Positions 1-6,761 of a stretch of 9,653 nt of DNA are shown here, piece by piece. This DNA is from Microbacterium sp. (GTDB lineage: Bacteria > Actinomycetota > Actinomycetes > Actinomycetales > Microbacteriaceae): contig JAJUIM010000052.1 in assembly GCA_029267645.1 (NCBI GenBank), forward strand, positions 1 through 9,653, read 5' to 3'. Position 1 is the first letter of the stretch, and each line of letters opens with the position of its first letter. The translations under genes were made by a program, and so were the position numbers. The notes beneath the pieces are model-generated. The model saw only the letters and a list, made by a program, of their open reading frames with translations. It was not told the origin of the DNA and did no database searches.

Positions 1-1
1 C

Positions 2-598
2 ATGCCCCTCATCGCACTCACCGGAGGCATCGCCTCGGGCAAATCGACGATCGCGCGCCGGCTTGCGGAGCACGGAGCGAGCATCGTCGACGCCGACGCG
101 ACGGTGCGCGAGCTGCAGCAGCCGGGCCAGCCCGTGTTCGACGCGATCGTCCGCGAGTTCGGCGCCGGCGTCGTCGCGGCCGACGGATCCCTCGACCGCG
201 CAGCGCTCGGCGCGATGGTCTTCGCGGATCCCGACCGCCTCGCGGCGCTCAACGCGATCGTGCACCCGGCCGTGAAACGAGAGACGCAGCGGCGGTTCGA
301 GGCGGCGCGGGCGGCGGATCCCGACGCGATCGTCGTCTACGACGTCCCGCTGCTGCGCGAGGCGCGGGGTACGGGGGAGTGGGACCTCGTCGTCGTCGCC
401 CACGCGCCTGCGGACGAGCGGATCCAGCGGATGGTGTCCGACCGCGGCATGACGCGCGAGGACGCGGCGGCCCGCGTCGCGAACCAGGCGTCCGACGAGG
501 AGCGCCTCGCGCTCGCGGACGTCGTGATCGACACGTCGGGCACGATCGACGACACGATCCGCCAGGCGGACGACCTGTGGGAGCGCCTGCGCAGCTGA
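2..598 (+). CDS. coaE: Dephospho-CoA kinase CoaE
   Basis: Catalyses the last step of coenzyme A synthesis, ATP-dependent phosphorylation of the 3'-hydroxyl of dephospho-CoA, in the cytoplasm. The 198-residue product has the usual family length of about 200. The P-loop GGIASGKST lies at residues 8-16 with K14 as the phosphate-binding lysine. D30 and D32 (VDADA) match the conserved Asp pair after the first helix. H88-P89 (IVHPAV) and D114-VPLL match the conserved CoaE lid and core motifs. The ATG at position 2 places the P-loop at the expected distance from the N-terminus, so the gene appears complete, although only one upstream base is visible and its promoter and ribosome binding site cannot be judged. 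The C-terminal GrpB-like extension found in mycobacterial CoaE is absent. coaE followed by uvrB is a common actinobacterial order. A 62-base gap with a hairpin and a promoter separates it from uvrB, so the two need not be co-transcribed. Confidence 0.96.
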   Translation: MPLIALTGGIASGKSTIARRLAEHGASIVDADATVRELQQPGQPVFDAIVREFGAGVVAADGSLDRAALGAMVFADPDRLAALNAIVHPAVKRETQRRFEAARAADPDAIVVYDVPLLREARGTGEWDLVVVAHAPADERIQRMVSDRGMTREDAAARVANQASDEERLALADVVIDTSGTIDDTIRQADDLWERLRS

Positions 599-609
599 GC
601 GCGCGCAGG
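586..609 (+). terminator. Terminator-like hairpin spanning the coaE stop codon
   Basis: CCTGCGC at 586-592 is exactly complementary to GCGCAGG at 603-609, with a 10-base loop that contains the coaE TGA (596-598). No U-tract follows, so it is not a classical intrinsic terminator. Actinobacterial terminators often lack a U-run, and the hairpin lies just before the uvrB promoter, which would fit insulation of uvrB from coaE transcription. GC-rich DNA yields such stems by chance, so this is tentative. Confidence 0.35.
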
Positions 610-631
610 GTATCGCTCGGCGGCGGTTCCG

Positions 632-654
632 ATGTCAGTGGTGCGGCATAGCCT
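632..654 (+). promoter_or_regulatory. PafBC-type (RecA-NDp) DNA-damage promoter of uvrB
   Basis: ATGTCAGTG at 632-640 matches 8 of 9 positions of the mycobacterial RecA/LexA-independent damage promoter element TTGTCRGTG. It is followed by exactly 8 bases and then TAGCCT (649-654), which fits the TANNNT -10 element. In mycobacteria this motif is bound by the WYL-domain activator PafBC after DNA damage, and uvr genes are known in that regulon. The -10 ends 6 bases before the uvrB ATG, which puts the expected transcription start at or next to the A of the ATG and predicts a leaderless mRNA. No usable Shine-Dalgarno is present: the only candidate, GGAAG at 655-659, is 1 base from the ATG. PafBC itself is not in the window. 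Confidence 0.8.
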
Positions 655-660
655 GGAAGC

Positions 661-2748
<2,088 letters not shown>

Positions 2749-2756
2749 CCGGTCGA

Positions 2757-2762
2757 TAGGGT
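2757..2762 (+). promoter_or_regulatory. Candidate -10 element (or Shine-Dalgarno) of the MoxR/DUF58 cluster
   Basis: TAGGGT fits TANNNT and ends exactly 6 bases before the ATG at 2769, the same geometry as the uvrB and uvrA promoters, so a leaderless start is possible. Neither a -35 nor the PafBC 9-mer is found upstream: the bases at the required position, 2740-2748, are CACGCCTGA. The same bases include AGGG (2758-2761), 7 bases from the ATG, which could act as an ordinary ribosome binding site on a message reading through from uvrB. The two readings cannot be separated from sequence. Confidence 0.4.
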
Positions 2763-2768
2763 GAGGGC

Positions 2769-3482
2769 ATGGCAGCGTCGCGCGATCCGGGAGCGCCGCG
2801 CGCGCTGATCTGGCCCGCCGTCGTCGTCGCGTTGCTGTTCGCCGTGATGATCGGCGCCGCCCTCTTGCAGGGGCGTCCCGTCTTCGATCCGCCCGACCTC
2901 GCGTTCGAGAGCGACCGCGAGCCGAATCCGCTGCCGTCCGTCACCGCCCCGCCTCCCGCGTTCGGCCTCGAGCCCGACACCTCGAGCCCCCGGGGCCTCG
3001 AGCTGCCCGTCGACCTGCTGAACGCGATCGCCCTCGCGGTCCTCGCCGCGGGCGTCGCGGTGATCCTCGTGCTCGTCGCCCGACGGCTGCTGCGCAACAG
3101 GCCCCACCGTGCGCGTGCGGCGGCGGTCCTCGACGACATCGCCGCGGGCGCGACCGAACAGGTCGACGCCCCGACCGTGCGCCGAGGCATCGACGGCGCG
3201 ATCGCCCGCTTCGCCGAGACGCCGCGGCATGCCGATGCGATCGTCTCGGCCTGGATCGGGCTCGAGGAGACCGCGGCCGACGCGGGGCGCGCGCGCGGGG
3301 CAGCCGAGACGCCCGGCGAGTTCACGACGCGGATCCTTGGCGAGCGGCCCGCCGCGGCGGCCGACCTCACGCGCCTGCTCGGCATCTACGAACGGGTGCG
3401 CTTCGGCGGTCACGAAGCGGACGCAGCCGAGCGCGAGGCCGCGCGCGACGCGCTCGTGCGGATCCGCGAGGCGTGGACGTGA
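2769..3482 (+). CDS. DUF4129 domain membrane protein
   Basis: First gene of the MoxR/DUF58 cluster; its biochemical role is unknown. The 237-residue product has a short N-terminal tail, a first membrane helix at about 12-33, a Pro-rich loop of about 45 residues (PNPLPSVTAPPPAFG lies inside it), a second helix at about 83-105, and a soluble C-terminal region. By topology the loop should be outside and both ends cytoplasmic. The C-terminal part, about 139-237, resembles DUF4129: a segment DAIVSAWIGLEE followed by TPGEFTTRIL and then LLGIYERVRFGG. In this family DUF4129 is usually found beside MoxR and DUF58 genes or fused behind a transglutaminase. Its stop TGA overlaps the GTG of the next gene by 4 bases. 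Start choice: the ATG at 2769 has an AGGG 7 bases upstream and a TANNNT 6 bases upstream, and the first helix begins soon after it. Confidence 0.85.
   Translation: MAASRDPGAPRALIWPAVVVALLFAVMIGAALLQGRPVFDPPDLAFESDREPNPLPSVTAPPPAFGLEPDTSSPRGLELPVDLLNAIALAVLAAGVAVILVLVARRLLRNRPHRARAAAVLDDIAAGATEQVDAPTVRRGIDGAIARFAETPRHADAIVSAWIGLEETAADAGRARGAAETPGEFTTRILGERPAAAADLTRLLGIYERVRFGGHEADAAEREAARDALVRIREAWT
3468..3471 (+). promoter_or_regulatory. Ribosome binding site deciding the start of the 3479 gene
   Basis: GAGG lies 7 bases before the GTG at 3479. An alternative in-frame GTG at 3473 would be only 1 base from it. The spacing and the 4-base GTGA overlap with the previous stop both favour 3479. 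Confidence 0.6.
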
Positions 3483-3967
3483 CCCGCCGACGCGCGCTCC
3501 TCGTCGCGGCCGCCGCGGTCGCGACGCTCGTCGTGCTCGTCCTCATCGGCGTCGAGCCCGTGTTCGCGCTCGCGTGGGCCGTGGCGGTCGCGGTACTCGG
3601 CGTCGTGCTCGCACTCGCCGATCACGCGCGCACGCCGCCGCCGCAGCGGCTCGACGTCGTGCGCCACCGCGCCGGAGGCCGCTCCGATGTCGTCCGCATC
3701 GCGGCGTCCCTCGACGCCCGGCGAGGCCCCGTCGGATCCGCGGCGTCCTCCCGCCTGCGACGCCTCGTCGAGCGCGTGGTGCGCGCCCGCGGCGTCGACC
3801 CGAACGACGACGGCGCGGTCGAACAGCTGCTCGGCACAGCCGCCCTCGCCGCGCTGCGCGGATCCGCGCTCACGCGAGCCGATGTCCGCGACGCAGTCGC
3901 CCGCGTCGAACGGCTGCAGCGCGCAGAGCCCCACCCATCCGACGACGCCAAGGAGCGCAACGCATGA
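3479..3967 (+). CDS. Small two-helix membrane protein of the MoxR cluster, function unknown
   Basis: I do not recognise a named family. With the GTG start at 3479 the product is 162 residues. Two closely spaced hydrophobic segments lie at about 5-24 and 27-48, preceded by a basic VTRRR, so both ends should be cytoplasmic with a very short external turn. The rest is a soluble tail rich in Arg, Ala and Asp, with a helical stretch at about 89-105 and another at about 113-147, ending in a charged C-terminus. The position between the DUF4129 and moxR genes and the 4-base overlaps on both sides suggest a membrane partner of the MoxR/DUF58 machinery; that is inference from context. An N-terminus six bases longer (GTG at 3473) is possible but has poor ribosome-site spacing. 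Its stop overlaps the moxR ATG as ATGA. Confidence 0.8.
   Translation: MTRRRALLVAAAAVATLVVLVLIGVEPVFALAWAVAVAVLGVVLALADHARTPPPQRLDVVRHRAGGRSDVVRIAASLDARRGPVGSAASSRLRRLVERVVRARGVDPNDDGAVEQLLGTAALAALRGSALTRADVRDAVARVERLQRAEPHPSDDAKERNA
3950..3955 (+). promoter_or_regulatory. Shine-Dalgarno of the moxR gene
   Basis: AAGGAG is 8 bases upstream of the ATG at 3964, inside the end of the preceding gene. It is a strong site that supports this start and suggests efficient translation of the ATPase. Confidence 0.7.
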
Positions 3968-4920
3968 CCGAGATCGCAGACGCCGCACAGACCATCATCG
4001 AGCGCGTGCGCACGGTCGTCATCGGCATGGACGACCCGCTCGAGATCGCGCTCGGCGCGCTGCTCGCGGGCGGCCACGTGCTGTTCGAGGACGTTCCCGG
4101 GCTCGGCAAGACCCTCGCGGCGCGCTCGCTGGCGGCCGCGATCGGCCTCGATTTCCGTCGGATCCAGTGCACGCCCGACATGCTGCCGGGCGATGTCACG
4201 GGGTCGTTCGTCTTCGAGCCCGGCACGGGGGAGTTCGCGTTCCGGGAGGGGCCGATCTTCACGGGCCTGCTGCTGGCGGACGAGATCAACCGCACGACGC
4301 CCAAGACGCAGTCGGCGCTGCTCGAGGCGATGGCAGAGCGGCAGGTGACGGTCGAGGGCCGTCGGTTCCCGCTCGCCGAGCCGTTCCACGTCATCGCGAC
4401 GTCGAACCCGATCGAATACGAGGGCACCTACGCGCTGCCGGAGGCGCAGCTCGACCGCTTCATGGTGCGGCTCGGCGTCGGCTATCCGACGGCCGACCAC
4501 GAGGCCGACATCCTCTTCGGGCGCATCGCGCGCCGCGCCGACGCAGCGCACGTGGATGCCGTCGTCGACGCCGCGCAGTTCCGCGATCTGCAGCGCCGCG
4601 TCGAGGCGCTGCACGTCGACGACGACATCGTGCGGTACTGCGTCGCTCTCGCCCGCGCGACGCGAGACGACGCCGACGTCGCGGTCGGCGCGTCGCCCCG
4701 CGGCTCGCAGGCGCTGCTCCTGCTCGCCCGATCGCTCGCGGCCATGGCGGGCCGCGACTACGTGCGCCCCGACGACGTGAAGCGCGTCGCCGTGCCGGTC
4801 CTGGCGCACCGGCTCACCCTCACGACGCAGGCGTGGGCGGCGGGCACGAGCCCCGCGAGCATCGTCGCGCGGGTCCTGCCGCGCGTTCCCGTGCCGCCGA
4901 CGGCGGAGTCGTCGCGGTGA
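3964..4920 (+). CDS. MoxR family AAA+ ATPase
   Basis: Cytoplasmic AAA+ ATPase of the MoxR group, thought to act as hexameric chaperones that mature or remodel partner proteins, commonly together with VWA or DUF58 proteins encoded next to them. The 318-residue product is of usual length. Walker A EDVPGLGKT is at 42-50 (K49). The MoxR-specific region with QCTPDMLPGDVTG follows at 68-80. Walker B LLLADEINR is at 102-110 (D106, E107). Sensor 1 is ATSNP (N148), the arginine-finger region ALPEAQLDRF ends near R165-F166, and sensor 2 GASPRGSQALL has R246. All catalytic positions look intact. The ATG at 3964 overlaps the previous stop by 4 bases and has AAGGAG 8 bases upstream. The following DUF58 gene overlaps its stop by 4 bases, consistent with translational coupling of ATPase and partner. 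The cellular substrate is unknown. Family assignment is secure; the role is inference. Confidence 0.95.
   Translation: MTEIADAAQTIIERVRTVVIGMDDPLEIALGALLAGGHVLFEDVPGLGKTLAARSLAAAIGLDFRRIQCTPDMLPGDVTGSFVFEPGTGEFAFREGPIFTGLLLADEINRTTPKTQSALLEAMAERQVTVEGRRFPLAEPFHVIATSNPIEYEGTYALPEAQLDRFMVRLGVGYPTADHEADILFGRIARRADAAHVDAVVDAAQFRDLQRRVEALHVDDDIVRYCVALARATRDDADVAVGASPRGSQALLLLARSLAAMAGRDYVRPDDVKRVAVPVLAHRLTLTTQAWAAGTSPASIVARVLPRVPVPPTAESSR
4905..4908 (+). promoter_or_regulatory. Ribosome binding site deciding the DUF58 start
   Basis: GGAG is 8 bases upstream of the GTG at 4917, which overlaps the moxR stop as GTGA. The reading frame stays open far upstream through moxR, so this site and the overlap are what fix the start. 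Confidence 0.6.
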
Positions 4921-6164
4921 CGCAGGGTCCGCGCGGATCTGTCGCCGCGGCGGGCGCCGTCGTCGCGACGCTGCTCGCGGCGGTCGGACTTGCGACCTCG
5001 CGGGCCGACGTCGTCGCGCTCGCGCTGCCGATCGCGCTCACGGTCGCCCTCGGCGCGGGCCGCGCCAGGCGATCGCACCCGCCGACCGTCTCGACGGGCG
5101 CGCCCGAACGTGACGACGACGGCGTCGTTCGTACGCGTCTCGAGATCGCCGGCGAGGGAGGCCCGGTCCACGCGACGGTCGTGCTCGGATCCGTGCGGGC
5201 GCGCGACATCGTCGTGGCCGACGGCGACGAGGTGACGGCAGAGAGCCCCGCGCGGCATTCGGGCACGTGGACGCCCGTCAGCGCCTCGGCGAGAGCGATC
5301 GACCTCGATGCGGGCGAGGCGGGCGACAGCACGGCGCCGCACATCGTCGAGCAGGCGCTGCCGCCTGCAGAGCGGAGGATCCGGGCACTGCCGGTGCCCG
5401 CGCGGCTCTCGGGGGCGCACGGCGCGCACCCCGGGCGCAGGCCGGGGCAGGGCGGAGACTTCCGTGACATCCACCCTTTCGCGCCCGGCGACGAGCTGCG
5501 CCGTGTCGACTGGAAGGCGACCGCGCGCCTTGCGCACCGCACCGGCGAGCTGTTCGTGCGCCGGGTCGATGCGCTGAGCGACGCGACGATCGCGATCGTG
5601 GTCGACGCGACGGTCGATATCGGCGAGGTCGTCGCGACGTGGCCGTCCGGGGATCCCGACGGCGGCGGCACGACGTCGCTCGACCTCGCCCGCGAGGCGG
5701 CGCGCTCGATCGGCGCCGCGGGCATCGCGAACGGCGACAGGGTCGCGCTGCACGAGCTGGGCGTCGGCGGCCGAATCCTGCGCGCGGGCGGGGGCGCCCG
5801 CCACCGCGCCAGGCTCGTCAACGCTGCAGCGACGCTCGGCGTCCGCGATCCCGCGAGGCTGTCGGCGCGCACGCCGCCCGTCGGGCCCGGCGCGGTCGTC
5901 TATGTCGTCTCGACCCTGCTCGACGGTCCGTCGTCCGAGCTCGCGCTGTCGTGGGCGGCCGCGGGCCACCTCGTCGTCGTCGTCGACGTGCTCCCGTCGC
6001 TCGACGAGGCGCGGCTCAGTGCGTCCGAGCGCGATGCGCTGCGCCTCGTGCGCGCCGAGCGCGAAGAGACTGTCCGTGCGCTTCGACGAGCTCGCGTCGA
6101 GGTCGTGCGATGGGCGGACGACGGCCCGCGCGCGCTCGAGACGCTCGCCAGGAGGCCCTCGTGA
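4917..6164 (+). CDS. DUF58 domain protein with VWA-like region
   Basis: Partner-type protein of MoxR ATPases; molecular function not established. With the GTG at 4917 it has 415 residues. Two hydrophobic segments at about 9-26 and 31-47 anchor it in the membrane, followed by an extended beta-rich region at about 55-150. The DUF58 hallmark is clear: GGDFRDIHPFAPGDELRRVD begins at 179, followed directly by WKATARL (199-205). A VWA-like Rossmann part follows, with strand TIAIVVD ending at D230. The metal-site motif reads D-A-T-V-D (230-234) instead of the canonical D-x-S-x-S, so metal binding may be altered or lost. Later strands include AVVYVVSTLLDG (326-337) and HLVVVVDVLP (351-360). It overlaps moxR by 4 bases upstream and the last gene of the cluster by 4 bases downstream. 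The open frame extends upstream across moxR, but that part is an out-of-frame shadow. Confidence 0.9.
   Translation: MTQGPRGSVAAAGAVVATLLAAVGLATSRADVVALALPIALTVALGAGRARRSHPPTVSTGAPERDDDGVVRTRLEIAGEGGPVHATVVLGSVRARDIVVADGDEVTAESPARHSGTWTPVSASARAIDLDAGEAGDSTAPHIVEQALPPAERRIRALPVPARLSGAHGAHPGRRPGQGGDFRDIHPFAPGDELRRVDWKATARLAHRTGELFVRRVDALSDATIAIVVDATVDIGEVVATWPSGDPDGGGTTSLDLAREAARSIGAAGIANGDRVALHELGVGGRILRAGGGARHRARLVNAAATLGVRDPARLSARTPPVGPGAVVYVVSTLLDGPSSELALSWAAAGHLVVVVDVLPSLDEARLSASERDALRLVRAEREETVRALRRARVEVVRWADDGPRALETLARRPS
6150..6155 (+). promoter_or_regulatory. Shine-Dalgarno of the last gene of the cluster
   Basis: AGGAGG, a full-strength site, is 5 bases upstream of the GTG at 6161. 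It sits within the DUF58 gene and fixes the start of an otherwise long open frame. Confidence 0.75.
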
Positions 6165-6682
6165 CGGCGGCGCACCGCCTCGTCGCGCCGCCCGCGGCGC
6201 CGGCATGGGCAGTGCGCGGCGCGCTCGCGGCGGTGCTCTCGCTCGGCGTCGTCGCGCTCACGCCCGTCACGCTCTGGCAGGTAGTCGGCGTCGTCGCCGC
6301 TCTCGTCGCCGCGGTGTTCCCGGCGATGCGCACCGCCTACGTCGGCATCGCGGTCGTCGCGATCGGCGTGATCCAACAGGATCCGGAGCCGGGGCGAACG
6401 GCGCTCGCGCTCGCCGTCGTGCATGCCGTGCACGTGCTGTCGGCGGTCACGCTGCTGCTCCCGGCGCGCACGAGGATCACGGTCCGCGCGATCCTGCCCG
6501 TCGTCTGGCGCTTCCTCGCGGTGCAGGCGATCGCGCAGGCCGCGGGACTCGTCGCGTCGCTGCCCGCGCGCGACAGGGCGTCGCTCCCGGTCGTCGTCCT
6601 CGCGGGCGCGGCGGCGCTCGCCGGCGTCGTCGCACTGTTCGCGGCAGGGTCCCGTGGGCGCCGCCGCGAATCCGGGGGCTGA
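6161..6682 (+). CDS. Small polytopic membrane protein, function unknown
   Basis: No family recognised. With the GTG at 6161 the product has 173 residues. Hydrophobic segments lie at about 17-34, 38-54, 59-71, 81-100, 109-132 and 142-162, giving about six membrane helices, then a short basic tail (RGRRRESGG). There are no obvious catalytic motifs. In many actinobacteria the gene after DUF58 is a large transglutaminase-like membrane protein. Here this short protein takes that place, and no transglutaminase gene is in the window. The helical bundle might correspond to the membrane part of such a protein, but I see no sequence evidence for that. It is translationally coupled to the DUF58 gene by a GTGA overlap and has a perfect AGGAGG. 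It ends the cluster; a hairpin covers its stop codon and uvrA follows 79 bases on with its own promoter. Confidence 0.82.
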   Translation: MTAAHRLVAPPAAPAWAVRGALAAVLSLGVVALTPVTLWQVVGVVAALVAAVFPAMRTAYVGIAVVAIGVIQQDPEPGRTALALAVVHAVHVLSAVTLLLPARTRITVRAILPVVWRFLAVQAIAQAAGLVASLPARDRASLPVVVLAGAAALAGVVALFAAGSRGRRRESGG

Positions 6683-6690
6683 CGGCGGCG
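6659..6690 (+). terminator. Weak terminator-like hairpin at the end of the MoxR cluster
   Basis: CGCCGCCG at 6659-6666 pairs with CGGCGGCG at 6683-6690, leaving a 16-base loop that contains the TGA (6680-6682). No U-run follows. Low-complexity GC repeats make chance stems likely, but the position at the end of the five-gene cluster fits a terminator. Confidence 0.25.
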
Positions 6691-6716
6691 ATCTTCGAAA
6701 CAGCTGGGGGAATCGC

Positions 6717-6747
6717 TCGAACAAATGTCCACATGTCGGAGGTTCGA
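6717..6747. promoter_or_regulatory. Inverted LexA-type half-sites in the uvrA upstream region
   Basis: TCGAAC (6717-6722) and GTTCGA (6742-6747) are perfect half-sites of the actinobacterial SOS box TCGAAC-N4-GTTCGA, but 19 bases separate them instead of 4. Taken alone, the left half followed by AAAT and GTCCAC gives 9 of 12 matches to a normally spaced box, so weak LexA binding at 6717-6732 is possible. The right half lies within the 8-base spacer of the PafBC-type promoter. Confidence 0.35.
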
Positions 6748-6755
6748 CCTAGACT
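6733..6755 (+). promoter_or_regulatory. PafBC-type (RecA-NDp) DNA-damage promoter of uvrA
   Basis: ATGTCGGAG (6733-6741) matches TTGTCRGTG at 7 of 9 positions, followed by exactly 8 bases and TAGACT (6750-6755), a TANNNT -10. The -10 ends 6 bases before the GTG at 6762, so transcription should begin at or next to the start codon. GGAGG at 6738-6742 is 19 bases from the GTG, too far for a Shine-Dalgarno. The match is weaker than at uvrB, but the spacing is identical throughout, and both copies share an A at the first position. uvrA is a known member of the RecA-independent damage regulon in mycobacteria. Confidence 0.68.
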
Positions 6756-6761
6756 TGTCGG

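Noticed and set aside
3687..4916. Upstream extension of the DUF58 reading frame through moxR.
   Set aside because: It is out of frame with the well-conserved MoxR, and its Arg-rich translation is nonsense-like. The GTG at 4917 with a ribosome site and GTGA overlap is the proper start.
5639..6160. Upstream extension of the last cluster gene's frame into DUF58.
   Set aside because: Arg-rich shadow of DUF58; AGGAGG and the GTGA overlap fix the start at 6161.
6694..6699. TTCGAA palindrome upstream of uvrA as a LexA core.
   Set aside because: It lacks the central spacer of the actinobacterial SOS box and has no flanking match.
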